Shown here: positions 44,147 to 53,706 of the stretch, piece after piece
How positions within the stretch are numbered: position 1 is the first letter of the stretch
How the letters are laid out: each line of letters opens with the position of its first letter
From: Hyphomicrobiaceae bacterium
GTDB lineage: Bacteria; Pseudomonadota; Alphaproteobacteria; Rhizobiales; Hyphomicrobiaceae
Reading direction: 5' to 3'
Length of the DNA stretch: 64,000 nucleotides
Assembly: GCA_020442165.1 (NCBI GenBank)
Contig: JAGRKV010000051.1
Location: 186,001-250,000 of the forward strand
Translations under genes and position numbers: made by a program
Notes under the pieces: model-generated
What the model saw: the letters and a program-made list of their open reading frames with translations, nothing else
Database searches by the model: none
Told to the model about the DNA's origin: nothing

Positions 44147-46219
44147 TCAGCGGAGATTGCGGCGGACGATGCGCGGGAACTCGTCGCCACCCAGGTCGTC
44201 ACTGGCGCCAAAGCGTTCGTGCGAAGTCTGCTGCGGAGCCTGGGGTGCAGCCGACTGCGTTGGGGCCGGAGACTGCTGCGCGCCATACCACTGCTCGCTT
44301 GCAGGCGGCGCACCATCAGTGCCCGTGGCCTGGAGCTGTTGATATGACTGCTGCGGCCGGGCCGGCGCGCGCGACTGAGGGGCCGGTGTGCCCGCGAACC
44401 AGGCGTCGATGAGATCCAGTTCGTCGGCTGACAGGGCAAGACCCTGGCTGCGGCAACGCGCAACGACGAAGTTGCGGAACCGTCCGGCGAACAATTTGGG
44501 CGATGCACCCTGGTCGAACCACGGATCGCTCTCACTCACCACATCGAGCACGAAACGCACATCGTCGCGTCGGGCATCGACACCCATTTCGCTCGCGCGC
44601 TGGGAGATGTTGACCAGCGTCTGCTGACCGTTGAGGCCATTCTGGTTGATCTCCTGCGACATGACGTCGAACAAAGCGCGATATTCAGGCGGCGACAACG
44701 GTGGCGCCTGGCAGGCTTCGTGGATGCGCGCGATCGAGCGCTGAATGGCGGTGGCGCCAGAATCAGCGGCAGGCCGTGCTGCTGGCTGCGGTGCTTGCGG
44801 AGCCGAAGCCGCCGCTGGACGCTGCTGTGGTGGAGGCGGCGCTTCTTCGCGTGCTGCTGCCGGTGCTTGCGGCTGATGCATCGGCTGGGGTGGCTGCTGG
44901 GTCGGCGAAACGTAGGTTGCCGCCGTACGGACGGTACGCTCCGGCATGGCTGCGCCACCGAGCATGGGCTGCTGCGCATTGGGTTGCGGAGCCGCGGGCT
45001 GTTGAGCGGCTGGCTGCCTTGCCGGCTCCGGCCGTTGCTCCAGACGCTCGCTGCTGCGGGCCTCAAGGCGCGTATCGAATTGCTGGCGCTGATCGAGCGG
45101 CTGCTGGGCGGGCTGCTCGGCGCGTGGCGCGGCAACCGGCGTGGCTCCGAGCCGCGCGGTGTCCAGGCGCGGAGTCTCGATGCGCGGCGTTTCGATCCGG
45201 TGCGTTTCCAGGCGGGTCGTCTCGATCCGAGGTGCTGGTTCGGGGCGGGTGTCACGCTTGCGCTGTGCCGGCGCCCGCTGATCGGCAATGCGCTCGGGTT
45301 CAGGCCGGTGTGCAATTTCGCGTGCCGCGTCGAAGACGAAATAGGGCGGCTGCTCGTTGAGCTGAACGTCTTCGGGCAGCCCCTTCAGCAGCAGATCGCG
45401 GAAGCTGCCCGTGCCACCCCATGCGGTGCCAACCGTGCGATCGTGTCCGAGCGTGCGCACGGCGCGGTCTGCCAATGCTTCGAGCGGTACCGGCTGGCCA
45501 GCGGAGCGGACTGCCGCGATGACTTCCTTGATGATCTCCCTGCGTGTCAGCTCGATGTCGGCAGCGGCAGGAAGCGCGGGCTGAGCCGATGCGGTTACGG
45601 CGGTGTTGTCCTCGGCATCCGTGCGGGCACGGCCGTCGAGCAGCAATGTGATGAGATCGGATTCGCGCACCTCGCCATCGGAAATGGCGGTGTAAGGGGC
45701 GGCGGTGTAGTCATTGGCGAAAATGACAGTGCGGCGGGCATGCGCGCGCAGACGGTGCAGCAGCGGCGTGAAATCCGCATCGCCCGACAGGATGATGAAC
45801 TCGTCGAAGTAGGTGTCGTGCGTGAGGTAATCACGCACGTCCATCACCATACGAATATCGGAGGAGTTCTTCAGTTGCGCGGTGAGAGGAGGGCAATCAA
45901 CGACCTCGAAGCCCGCGCGCAGGAAGTGATGGCGCACGAACGGAAATGAATTCATGTCGGTGGAATTGTCCGACGAATTGCGCCGTGGCACGGGATTGCC
46001 GTAGCAGCGGTTCATGACGATGCGGCGCTGAATATCGACCGCCGGGCCATTGGTTGGCGTGATGAGCCTGCCGCTCACCAATTCACCCAGCCACAATGGT
46101 GCATCCTTGGCAAATCGCTTCGCTGCGTCTTCGCTCTTGCGTTTGAGCGACAGGTAGATGTTGTCGTAATCGACGAACACCGTGCTCAACAACGACGCGC
46201 CCTGTTGCTCGCGCTTCAT
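44147..46219 (-). CDS. NYN-domain protein with LOTUS-like domain
   Basis: 690 residues from the ATG at 46219; nine extra codons are possible. NYN/PIN-like nuclease domain (about 10-200) with acidic residues in VFVDYDNIY (about 14-22) and ILSGDADFTPL (about 143-153). A LOTUS/OST-HTH-like winged helix follows (about 223-298: TRREIIKEVIAAV, FRDLLLKGLPEDVQL). Then a long Pro/Gln/Ala linker, including five tandem pentads of the type [IL]-[ED]-T-x-R (about 332-356), and a helical C-terminal domain (about 570-680). NYN-LOTUS architectures (LabA/MARF1-like) act on RNA. The role here is unknown. Confidence 0.85.
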   Translation of the reverse strand: MKREQQGASLLSTVFVDYDNIYLSLKRKSEDAAKRFAKDAPLWLGELVSGRLITPTNGPAVDIQRRIVMNRCYGNPVPRRNSSDNSTDMNSFPFVRHHFLRAGFEVVDCPPLTAQLKNSSDIRMVMDVRDYLTHDTYFDEFIILSGDADFTPLLHRLRAHARRTVIFANDYTAAPYTAISDGEVRESDLITLLLDGRARTDAEDNTAVTASAQPALPAAADIELTRREIIKEVIAAVRSAGQPVPLEALADRAVRTLGHDRTVGTAWGGTGSFRDLLLKGLPEDVQLNEQPPYFVFDAAREIAHRPEPERIADQRAPAQRKRDTRPEPAPRIETTRLETHRIETPRIETPRLDTARLGATPVAAPRAEQPAQQPLDQRQQFDTRLEARSSERLEQRPEPARQPAAQQPAAPQPNAQQPMLGGAAMPERTVRTAATYVSPTQQPPQPMHQPQAPAAAREEAPPPPQQRPAAASAPQAPQPAARPAADSGATAIQRSIARIHEACQAPPLSPPEYRALFDVMSQEINQNGLNGQQTLVNISQRASEMGVDARRDDVRFVLDVVSESDPWFDQGASPKLFAGRFRNFVVARCRSQGLALSADELDLIDAWFAGTPAPQSRAPARPQQSYQQLQATGTDGAPPASEQWYGAQQSPAPTQSAAPQAPQQTSHERFGASDDLGGDEFPRIVRRNLR

Positions 46220-46508
46220 GCTCTCTGGCCCCCAAGTTCGCCGCATTCATGATTCATCGGGGAGTTTTCGTTGAGTCGCGTTGTTGCAGCAAGCACGGCT
46301 GGGCATCGATGCAGGGTTATGCTTGCTTTTTCCGCGTTTTCAACAGATTGGAGCGCGGCAGCGGCATGGAGCGCAGGTGGATAACCGGTGCATAGAATGC
46401 CGGGTGTGTCGGACGGGCATCACAAGCGGCGTGTGCATTGGGATGCTGCCGCAATTGTGCGGCCTCAATATCAACGCTCTGGTTTTGCTTGTGTCTCCTG
46501 AACTGCGC

Positions 46509-46988
46509 TCAAGGCTGCCAGCGTTCAGGAGCCATGACGAAGCCTGAGAACTCGAACGCGGGTGCAACAGTGCAGCCAACGAGCGTCCATGCGCCCAGAC
46601 TTTCGGCCTGTTGCCAGTGGCCTGCAGGCACAATTGCTTGAGGGCGGTCTCCCGCTGTCAGGTCGCTGCCGAGGCGAAGTTCAATCACCTTGCCGTTCTG
46701 CGGTGGCGCAATCGACAACTTCAAGGGCGCGCCTGCGTACCAATGCCAGGTTTCGACCGCATCGACCTTGTGCCAGCGCGAAATTACACCGGCGGGCAAG
46801 AGAAAATAGATTGCCGTGGAACAGGCGCGCTGTGTGCCCGGAAGGGTGGCGGCGTCACGGAACGTCTCGCGGAAAAAACCGCCTTCCGGGTGTGGTGCAA
46901 GATCGAGAAGGCGCACCACGTCGGCGGCGCTCATATCGGAGGTCAGTGGAGACGTCGGCACGGGGTGCTGCGCAGGAGCTTTGCTCAT
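46509..46988 (-). CDS. Cupin superfamily (DUF985) protein
   Basis: 159 residues from the ATG at 46988, which overlaps the gloB stop as ATGA. The single cupin domain begins LLDLAPHPEGGFFRETFR and contains STAIYFLL and WHKVDAVETWHWYAG with metal-ligand-like histidines. Family members (YML079w-like) have known structures but no firmly assigned reaction. Coupling with gloB hints at small-metabolite clean-up, which is inference. Confidence 0.85.
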   Translation of the reverse strand: MSKAPAQHPVPTSPLTSDMSAADVVRLLDLAPHPEGGFFRETFRDAATLPGTQRACSTAIYFLLPAGVISRWHKVDAVETWHWYAGAPLKLSIAPPQNGKVIELRLGSDLTAGDRPQAIVPAGHWQQAESLGAWTLVGCTVAPAFEFSGFVMAPERWQP

Positions 46989-47776
46989 CCCTTGTTCTTG
47001 CGCTCGCGAATCTCGGCGAACACTTGCCAATCGGGCGCGCCGGTCATGCCGAGGCGTTCCTTGATCGCGGGGACGTGCGCGCGCAGAAACGGGTTGGTGG
47101 CCAGCTCGGCTGCGATCGTCGTCGGCAGAGTTGGCTTGCCGGCAGCGCGCAATGATTCGATTTCCTTCATCCGCATCTGCAAAGCGGCGTTTTCGGGCTC
47201 GATGCGCAGGGCAAACTTGCCATTCGACAGCGTGTATTCGTGCCCGCAGTAGACGGCGGTATCACCGGGCAGGGCCGCCAGTTTGCGCAGGGATGCGTGC
47301 ATCATCTCAGGCGTGCCCTCAAAGATCCTGCCGCAACCGAGTGCAAACAGGGTGTCTCCAGCGAACGCGACCTTGGCTGATGGTATGACATAGGTGATGT
47401 GGCCCAGGGTGTGGCCTGGCGTTTCGATCACGTCCACCTCGGCGCTGCCAAGCGTGAACTTGTCGCCCTCTGCAACGGTCTGATCGATGCCGGGAATCTT
47501 GGTTGCCTCGCCCTTGGGGCCGATGACCCGGCAGCCGGTTTCCGCCTTCAGCTCCAATATGCCGCCGACGTGGTCGTGGTGATGATGGGTGACGAGGATG
47601 TGGGTCAGCTTCCAGCCCTTTTCCTCCAGGGCGTCGCGAACGTCATCGGCGTCTGGTGCGTCGATCGATGCGGTGATGCCGGAGGCGGGGTCGTGAACCA
47701 GTACGCCGTAGTTGTCGTCGAGACAGGGGAAGAGATGAATGTCGAGAGACAACGCCTGTGCTCCTTGTTGCTTCAT
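46985..47776 (-). CDS. gloB: Hydroxyacylglutathione hydrolase (glyoxalase II)
   Basis: 263 residues. Metallo-beta-lactamase fold with the binuclear metal motif THHHHDHVGG (about residues 59-68), further ligands in TPGHTLGH and AVYCGHEYT, and the glutathione-binding C-terminal part. It hydrolyses S-lactoylglutathione in methylglyoxal detoxification. It is coupled to the cupin gene by ATGA. Confidence 0.95.
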   Translation of the reverse strand: MKQQGAQALSLDIHLFPCLDDNYGVLVHDPASGITASIDAPDADDVRDALEEKGWKLTHILVTHHHHDHVGGILELKAETGCRVIGPKGEATKIPGIDQTVAEGDKFTLGSAEVDVIETPGHTLGHITYVIPSAKVAFAGDTLFALGCGRIFEGTPEMMHASLRKLAALPGDTAVYCGHEYTLSNGKFALRIEPENAALQMRMKEIESLRAAGKPTLPTTIAAELATNPFLRAHVPAIKERLGMTGAPDWQVFAEIRERKNKG

Positions 47777-47919
47777 GACGCTGGGTCAATGTGTGCTGCA
47801 ATCTCACCCGATTGGCGGCTAGACCTGTCTTGTCGCGCATGGTGGCGGCGTTGTCGAGGTCTGCCGTTCCGCGCTCACAGCGTGCAGCGGCGTTGCAGCT
47901 TTCGTCACTGTGCATGGCG

Positions 47920-48297
47920 TCAGGGCGGCGGCTGGGGACACGGCGCCAGGACGAGCGATGTACTGGCGGATTTATCCGCACCGATCTCCCTGCATTTTCC
48001 ATTCGTGCAAAGGCGCCAGCGGCCTGCTGCTCCGCCGAGATTCGCCAATCTCAATTCAGGTACGCGGAGAGCGGGTGGGTGATAGCGCCACCAGCCATCG
48101 ACAAGTTTTGCGTCTTCGGGCGGCTCCATGCCGGCGCCAGAGCCCTTGATGCGGGCTTCAACGAGTTCGAGATGTTCACCAGCGCTGCGCCAATCTTCCT
48201 CCCAACCGGTTTTTTCCACCGTATGGGTCCAGGCCAGCGTGAATGCCTGTGCCGCAACGACCGTCAGCTTGGCGCCCTCCAGTAGGCAGACGGGCAT
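47920..48297 (-). CDS. DUF1850 family protein
   Basis: 125 residues from the ATG at 48297 (MPVCLLEGAKL). The pattern FTLAWTHTVEKTGWEEDW followed by VEARIKGSGAGMEPP is that of DUF1850, small proteins found downstream of TAXI-type TRAP permeases. The gene starts 17 bases after the permease stop, so it is in that operon. Function unknown; an accessory role in transport is assumed from neighbourhood. Confidence 0.8.
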   Translation of the reverse strand: MPVCLLEGAKLTVVAAQAFTLAWTHTVEKTGWEEDWRSAGEHLELVEARIKGSGAGMEPPEDAKLVDGWWRYHPPALRVPELRLANLGGAAGRWRLCTNGKCREIGADKSASTSLVLAPCPQPPP

Positions 48298-48313
48298 GTG
48301 GACGACCTTTGTT

Positions 48314-50440
48314 CTACTGGGCCGCCGACGTGAGGCGACGGGTGCGCCACCAGTGCACGGCGAAGGCAAGTATCGCCAGACCAAACCCGATCTCGTCCGT
48401 CAATGGCAGCGCGGCGATCAAAGTTCCGGCGGCAATTACGGCGAGCAGGCGCTCTGGCCAGGTCATCTTGTCCTTCAGGAAGCCGATCACTGCAGCGCCC
48501 CAAAGAGCGATGGCGATTAACACCTTGAAGACGATGTATGCGACGGCGACCGGGTAGCCGTAGGCCTGCGAGAGTGGTCCGCCATCCTGCAGCATCAATG
48601 CGGGCGTGTAGATCGCCATGTAGGGAATGACGAAGCCGGCCGCTGCGACCTTCACCGCTTCAAGGGATATTCGGAAGCCGGATGTTTTTGCTATCGGTGC
48701 CGCTGCAAAGCACGCCAGTGCAACCGGCGGCGTCAAGTCTGCGAGGATGCCGAAATAGAAGACGAACATGTGGGAGACGATGAGCGGGACGCCGAGTTCC
48801 AGCAGGGCCGGCCCGGCCAGCGAGGACGTGATGATGTAATTGGGAATGGTCGGTATGCCCATGCCGAGGATGATGCAGGTAATCATCGTCAGTAAAAGCG
48901 ACAGGAAAAGACTGGACTCGCCGACCGAGACGATGAAGCCGCCGAACGTGGTGGCAGCGCCGGTGAGAGTCATGGTGCCGATGATGATGCCGACAATAGC
49001 GCAGGCGATGCCGACTGAAAGCGCTGTCTTGGCGCCTTCGGCCAGTCCTACTACGCTGCTCCAGACCGTTTCGCGTCCGTTCCGGACAACAAGATTCACC
49101 GCGATCAATGCCGCTATGGCCGCGCCGACAACACCGAGGCCATATTTGAAGAAGGCTCCGGCGACGAGGCCAAGTGCGATCCAGAACACGTAGCGCATGG
49201 CGCGTTGCGGCAGGGCTGCTGCAACGGGCGTGCCGAGGATCAAAAGCATCGTCAACGCAAGTCCGACCGTTCCGGCAAACAGTGGTGTGTAGCCTGAAAA
49301 CAGCAGATAGACGAGGACGGCGAGTGGCAGGATGAGGTGCCACTGCTTCTGGATTGCGAGTTTTGCTGAGGGAAGTTCGCTGGCTTGTAGGCCGAGCAGA
49401 TTGCGTTTGCCTGCTTCCAGGTGAACCATCCAGAATGCGGAAGCGAAGTAGAGGATCGCTGGCACCAGCGCGGCCTTGACGACTTCGGCATATGGCACGT
49501 CGAGCGTTTCAGCCATGATGAAGGCGACGGCGCCCATGACGGGTGGCATTATCTGTCCGCCCATCGACGCGGTTGCCTCGACCCCGCCAGCAAACTCCGG
49601 CCGGTAGCCGAACTTCTTCATCAGCGGAATGGTGAACTGACCGGTCGTGACGACGTTGGCCACGCCGGAACCTGAAATCGTGCCCATCATTCCAGACGAG
49701 ATGACAGATACCTTGGCGGCGCCACCTCGGCTGCTGCCGACAAGTCCCAGCGACACGTCGGTGAAAAGCTGGACCATGCCGGCACGCTCGAGAAATGCGC
49801 CGAAAAGTATGAACAGGAAGATGTAAGTCGACGATACGTAGGTCGGGATGCCGTAAATGCCTTCAGTACCGAAGGCCATGTGATCGATCACCTGTGAAAA
49901 ATCGTAGCCGCGGTGATTGAGCGGTGCGGGCAGAAGGTGGCCAAAGAAGCAGTAGAGCAGAAACAAGCCAGACAAGAACGGCAATGCCGGACCCATCAGC
50001 AGATATGCCGCCGCGAACAACACGGCGAGAGCAACGCAGCCGACGATGATGTCGAGCCCTGTCGGGTCGCCCGAACGCAATATCAAGGCCTTGTATTCCC
50101 ACCACTGATAGAGCGCGACGGCAAAGCCGATGCAGGCAATGGTCCAGGCTACGACGTGCCACGCGGTGGGGCGATGGCGGGCTGCTGCCATCAGCGGGAA
50201 TATCAGCAGCATCAAGAAGCCGACATGGAATGATCGGACGAGCTGGCTGGGGAGGTCGACGACGTGGGCGGCTGTTGCCAGCTGGAACAGCGAGAAGGCA
50301 ACAGCAATGGCAAACAGGATGCGCCCCTCAATCGTGTCGGGGAACGTCTTGGCCAGGGGATCATGCATTTCAAGCGCGGCTTCGGCGTCGGGATCGATGG
50401 TGTCGCCGGAGTTTGTGCCGGTATGTGTTGGCAGGGTCAT
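48314..50440 (-). CDS. TRAP transporter permease, fused 4TM/12TM type
   Basis: 708 residues from the ATG at 50440 (MTLPTHTG). About 16-18 membrane helices, with DctQ-like helices at the N-terminus and a DctM-like part (GSRGGAAKVSVISSGMMGTI, GIPTIPNYIITSS). The fusion is typical of the TAXI branch of TRAP transporters, which import organic acids using sodium or proton gradients and a periplasmic binding protein. It follows the binding-protein gene by 132 bases and precedes DUF1850. Substrate unknown. Confidence 0.9.
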   Translation of the reverse strand: MTLPTHTGTNSGDTIDPDAEAALEMHDPLAKTFPDTIEGRILFAIAVAFSLFQLATAAHVVDLPSQLVRSFHVGFLMLLIFPLMAAARHRPTAWHVVAWTIACIGFAVALYQWWEYKALILRSGDPTGLDIIVGCVALAVLFAAAYLLMGPALPFLSGLFLLYCFFGHLLPAPLNHRGYDFSQVIDHMAFGTEGIYGIPTYVSSTYIFLFILFGAFLERAGMVQLFTDVSLGLVGSSRGGAAKVSVISSGMMGTISGSGVANVVTTGQFTIPLMKKFGYRPEFAGGVEATASMGGQIMPPVMGAVAFIMAETLDVPYAEVVKAALVPAILYFASAFWMVHLEAGKRNLLGLQASELPSAKLAIQKQWHLILPLAVLVYLLFSGYTPLFAGTVGLALTMLLILGTPVAAALPQRAMRYVFWIALGLVAGAFFKYGLGVVGAAIAALIAVNLVVRNGRETVWSSVVGLAEGAKTALSVGIACAIVGIIIGTMTLTGAATTFGGFIVSVGESSLFLSLLLTMITCIILGMGIPTIPNYIITSSLAGPALLELGVPLIVSHMFVFYFGILADLTPPVALACFAAAPIAKTSGFRISLEAVKVAAAGFVIPYMAIYTPALMLQDGGPLSQAYGYPVAVAYIVFKVLIAIALWGAAVIGFLKDKMTWPERLLAVIAAGTLIAALPLTDEIGFGLAILAFAVHWWRTRRLTSAAQ

Positions 50441-50572
50441 CTCGGGTAGCCGGTTGAAGATGGCTTCGAGGGTGCGTGCATGCACCAAATTCAGCAATCC
50501 ATACACACAGCATCACGGGTGCGACATGCTTGGGGCCAGACATTCAAGCCTGGCCCCACATGTCTGTCGTGG

Positions 50573-51541
50573 CTATTTCAGGATACCTTTTTCCTTGAAA
50601 TAGCGCTCTGCGCCCGGGTGCAACGGCACAGGCACGCCCTTTGCCGCCGTCTCTAGCTTGATGGCCTTTGCCGCCTTGTGGGCTGCGACCATCTGGTCGA
50701 GGTTCTCAAACAGCTGTTTGGTCATCTGATAGACGACCTCCTCGGGTACGTCGGCGTGCGTGACCAGAATGTTGCGCACTGCCAGCGTCGGCACGGCTGC
50801 CGCCTGGCCTTCATAGGTGCCAGCTGGAATTTCCTCTGCCTGGTATGGCGGTCCGAGCTTCTCGGCGACACTGGCAGGCACGGCGACGACCTCAATCGGT
50901 AGCGATGTTGCGAGGTCGCGAATGGAGGCGACGCCGAGGCCAGCGGATTGCAGCGTTGCATCAAGCTGGCGGTTTTTTATCAGTTCAACCGATTCCGCGA
51001 ATGGCAGGTATTCTGTCTTGCCAAGGTCCTTGTAGCTCATGCCCATGGCTTCGAAGATGGCGCGGGCATTGAGTTCGGTGCCAGACTTCGGCGCACCGAC
51101 CGACAAGCCCTTGCCCTTCAGGTCAGCGAAAGACTTGATGCCACTGTCCTTGGATGCGACGATCTGGATGTAGTTCGAATAAACGCCGGCGATGCCGCGC
51201 AGCTTATCGAGCTTTTCCTTGAAGCCGGCTTCTGCATCGCCTTCCCATGCGAGCTTGACGGAATCGCCCAGGGCCAGTGCGATTTCGCCTTTGCCCTTTT
51301 GCAGCAGATTGAGGTTCTCGACTGAAGCCTTGGTCGACTGAACTTGGGTGCGGACGCCAGGGATCTTCTCGCCATAGATCTTCGACAAGGCAACACCCAG
51401 CGGGTAATAGACGCCGCTGGTTCCACCGGTGAGAATGTTGATAAAGGTGTCGGCCTTTGCCGCGCTGGCCGAAAGTGCTGCCAGGCTGATAGCGGCTAGG
51501 GCAGTAGATGTCGCCGCCCGTCGAGCGGAAAAGTGCAACAT
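50573..51541 (-). CDS. TAXI family TRAP transporter solute-binding protein
   Basis: 322 residues from the ATG at 51541 with GGGAG nine bases upstream; a much longer frame to 51775 is rejected because the signal peptide (TALAAISLAALSASAAKA) begins only here. The mature protein starts with FINILTGGTSGVYYPLG, the TAXI signature, then alternates Rossmann-like halves. It delivers an unidentified carboxylate-type substrate to the permease encoded next. Confidence 0.92.
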   Translation of the reverse strand: MLHFSARRAATSTALAAISLAALSASAAKADTFINILTGGTSGVYYPLGVALSKIYGEKIPGVRTQVQSTKASVENLNLLQKGKGEIALALGDSVKLAWEGDAEAGFKEKLDKLRGIAGVYSNYIQIVASKDSGIKSFADLKGKGLSVGAPKSGTELNARAIFEAMGMSYKDLGKTEYLPFAESVELIKNRQLDATLQSAGLGVASIRDLATSLPIEVVAVPASVAEKLGPPYQAEEIPAGTYEGQAAAVPTLAVRNILVTHADVPEEVVYQMTKQLFENLDQMVAAHKAAKAIKLETAAKGVPVPLHPGAERYFKEKGILK

Positions 51542-51795
51542 GGTCGCTTGCTCCCGAATGTTATTATGGGTGGCCCGATCGTGGGACACCGATGTGGCAT
51601 GGCCTGTGGGCCTACAGTTCATGATAACAACGGATTGCTGGCGTTCGCACCTTCTTTTGACCATCGCAATGGCGAAATTCCTTTGTGAATCCTGGGGTAG
51701 CTGTTCCGGCTTGGCTTGGCTTGCTGTCCTGGCGCAGGGAGTCGCTCCGGCCTGTGGTCTTGCGCGAGACCGCAAAATTCCATTGAGTGCGGGGC

Positions 51796-52512
51796 ATGCA
51801 TCACGACGTCATTGAGCTACGCGACTTCTATACGACGCCGCTTGGGCACGTCGTGCGCCGGACGCTGCAGCGCCAAATCCGGCGCTATTGGCCCGTGGTG
51901 AAGGGCGATACGCTCGTGGGGTTGGGGTTTGCGCCGCCCTATCTTGCCGGTTTCCGGCGTGAAGCGGGGCGGATAGCAGCTTTGATGCCGGCCGGGCAGG
52001 GGGCGCTCGTGTGGCCGCGTGACGGGGGCGTACTTGCGGCGCTTGCTGAAGAAGACAAGCTGCCGGTGCCGGATGCCTCGGTCGACAAGCTGTTGGCCAT
52101 TCACTGTCTGGAAAACGCCGACCACGTCCGTCCCATGCTGCGCGAGATCTGGCGTGTGCTTGCGCCGCAGGGCAGCCTGATTATCGTGGTTCCCAACCGG
52201 CGAGGTCTTTGGGCGCGTCTGGACAACACCCCGTTCGGGCAAGGGCAGCCCTACAGCCGGCTGCAGCTTTCCAGATTGCTGGAAGAGTCGCTGCTTACGC
52301 CGGTGCAGTGCACAGGAGCACTATTTGTGCCGCCATTCGAACGGCGTATGGTGATTCGTTCAGCTGGCGCACTGGAGCGGCTCGGGGGGCGGCTCACGCC
52401 GGGGTTCGCGGGTGTGGTCATCGTAGAGGCAAAAAAAGAGGTGGTGGCGACGATCGGCAAGGTGGCCCGCGCCCCGGTCGTTGGTGAAATTGCCGTGGCG
52501 AAGGGGCGGTGA
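51796..52512 (+). CDS. SAM-dependent methyltransferase, type 11-like
   Basis: 238 residues from ATG 51796; a GTG three codons earlier is possible. The central fold has the class I pattern, although the usual GxGxG loop is weak (LVGLGFAPPYL, about 39-49). The D-loop-like DASVDKLLAIHCLENADH and REIWRVLAPQGSLIIVVPN are typical of Methyltransf_11. The substrate is unknown. Relatives commonly neighbour gloB in Rhizobiales, as here within 4 kb. Confidence 0.82.
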   Translation: MHHDVIELRDFYTTPLGHVVRRTLQRQIRRYWPVVKGDTLVGLGFAPPYLAGFRREAGRIAALMPAGQGALVWPRDGGVLAALAEEDKLPVPDASVDKLLAIHCLENADHVRPMLREIWRVLAPQGSLIIVVPNRRGLWARLDNTPFGQGQPYSRLQLSRLLEESLLTPVQCTGALFVPPFERRMVIRSAGALERLGGRLTPGFAGVVIVEAKKEVVATIGKVARAPVVGEIAVAKGR

Positions 52513-52648
52513 AGCGCTGAAGCCACAGTTCACACCCAGGATGCGTGGCGTGGGCCAGAGTAACTTGTGGCGCCGCAGCTGAAGCGGGTATTTCGTCTTT
52601 TGACGTCGGTAAAGCGTTCGTGCCGCACCAAGATCGCGAGGGAGACGC

Positions 52649-53527
52649 ATGAAATTTTCCATTCTCATGCTGAGTGTTGCCGGGGCTGCGTTCGTGGTAG
52701 CCCCTGGCCCTGTCCTGGCCCAGAGCTGGGGCGAGCATGGTCCGGTCTTCGAAAGCGACATCAAGCGGCGGCAGGAGAAGCTTGAGGCGGAGCGGGCGGA
52801 ACGTCGCAAAACCTATGGCACCGTCGTCTATCCGAAATTCATGCAGGGCGGCGAGCGGCCCGACATCAAGCCTGCTGCTCCACCCGTCGTCTACTTCGAC
52901 CAGAATGAAGAGCCTGGATCGATCATCATCGATACCGAGGCGCGGCGTCTTTATTACGTTCTGCCCGGCAAGAAGGCCTATCGCTATCCGATCTCGGTTG
53001 GCCGTGAGGGCTTTACGTGGACGGGAACGGAGCGGATCAGCCGCATCGCATCTTGGCCATCGTGGACGCCACCGCCTGAGATGCACAAGCGTGTGCCTGG
53101 CCTGCCACTCACGGTTACTGGCGGCTTGAAGAACCCGCAGGGTGCGCGCGCGCTCTATCTGGGCAGCACCGTCTACCGGATTCACGGAACCAACAATGAT
53201 CGCACGGTCGGCCGTGCCAATTCGTCGGGCTGCTTCCGTCTTGCCAACGAGCACGTCGTGCATCTTGCTTCGATCGCCAAGGTGGGGACGAAGGTCAGGG
53301 TGCTCAAGAGTTACGGTGGCAGTGTCAGCGAAAGCGTACCGCTGACGAACGTCTTCGGCTTCTTTGGCAGCAGTGACGAGGAGGCGGACCAGGGGGCGTC
53401 CGCGAAGGCGAAAGCAAAGAGCAAGCGCCGGACGGCATCGGCAAAGAGCAAACAGGCGGCGATGAAGCCGACCGTGGCGCCAGCATCGGCGCCTGCACCG
53501 ATCAAGAAGGCCGCCTCGGCAGAGTAG
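52649..53527 (+). CDS. L,D-transpeptidase (YkuD) family protein
   Basis: 292 residues. Signal peptide (to about residue 24), a charged region, then the YkuD domain (about 85-220) beginning IIIDTEARRLYYVLPG with the catalytic HGTNN...SSGCFRL pattern (Cys about residue 194). It forms 3-3 crosslinks or attaches proteins to peptidoglycan. The C-terminal 60 residues are Lys/Ala/Pro-rich, probably a wall-contacting tail. It contrasts with the cysteine-free YkuD-like gene at 7964. A terminator follows. Confidence 0.92.
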   Translation: MKFSILMLSVAGAAFVVAPGPVLAQSWGEHGPVFESDIKRRQEKLEAERAERRKTYGTVVYPKFMQGGERPDIKPAAPPVVYFDQNEEPGSIIIDTEARRLYYVLPGKKAYRYPISVGREGFTWTGTERISRIASWPSWTPPPEMHKRVPGLPLTVTGGLKNPQGARALYLGSTVYRIHGTNNDRTVGRANSSGCFRLANEHVVHLASIAKVGTKVRVLKSYGGSVSESVPLTNVFGFFGSSDEEADQGASAKAKAKSKRRTASAKSKQAAMKPTVAPASAPAPIKKAASAE

Positions 53528-53552
53528 GGTGCTACGGTTTTGCTGAAATTCG

Positions 53553-53586
53553 AAAGCCGCCACTCGGGTCGAGTGGCGGCTTTTTC
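53553..53586 (+). terminator. Rho-independent terminator after the L,D-transpeptidase gene
   Basis: GCCGCCACTC / GAGTGGCGGC, a perfect 10-bp stem extended by A-T pairs, 5-base loop, followed by TTTTTC. Confidence 0.95.
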
Positions 53587-53706
53587 TTTGGCTGTTGGGG
53601 GCCAGGAGCTGTCCAAGGCACTATTTGGGATCGTGCCTCGCATAAGTTGCGAGGCGCGCGCTGTGAGGCCAGCTAGCTTCAGACCGAGTAGGCGTCTAGC
53701 TCTGGT

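Noticed and set aside
47791..48285. Plus-strand frame opposite the DUF1850 gene
   Set aside because: No start site or family match; the minus-strand DUF1850 reading explains the region.
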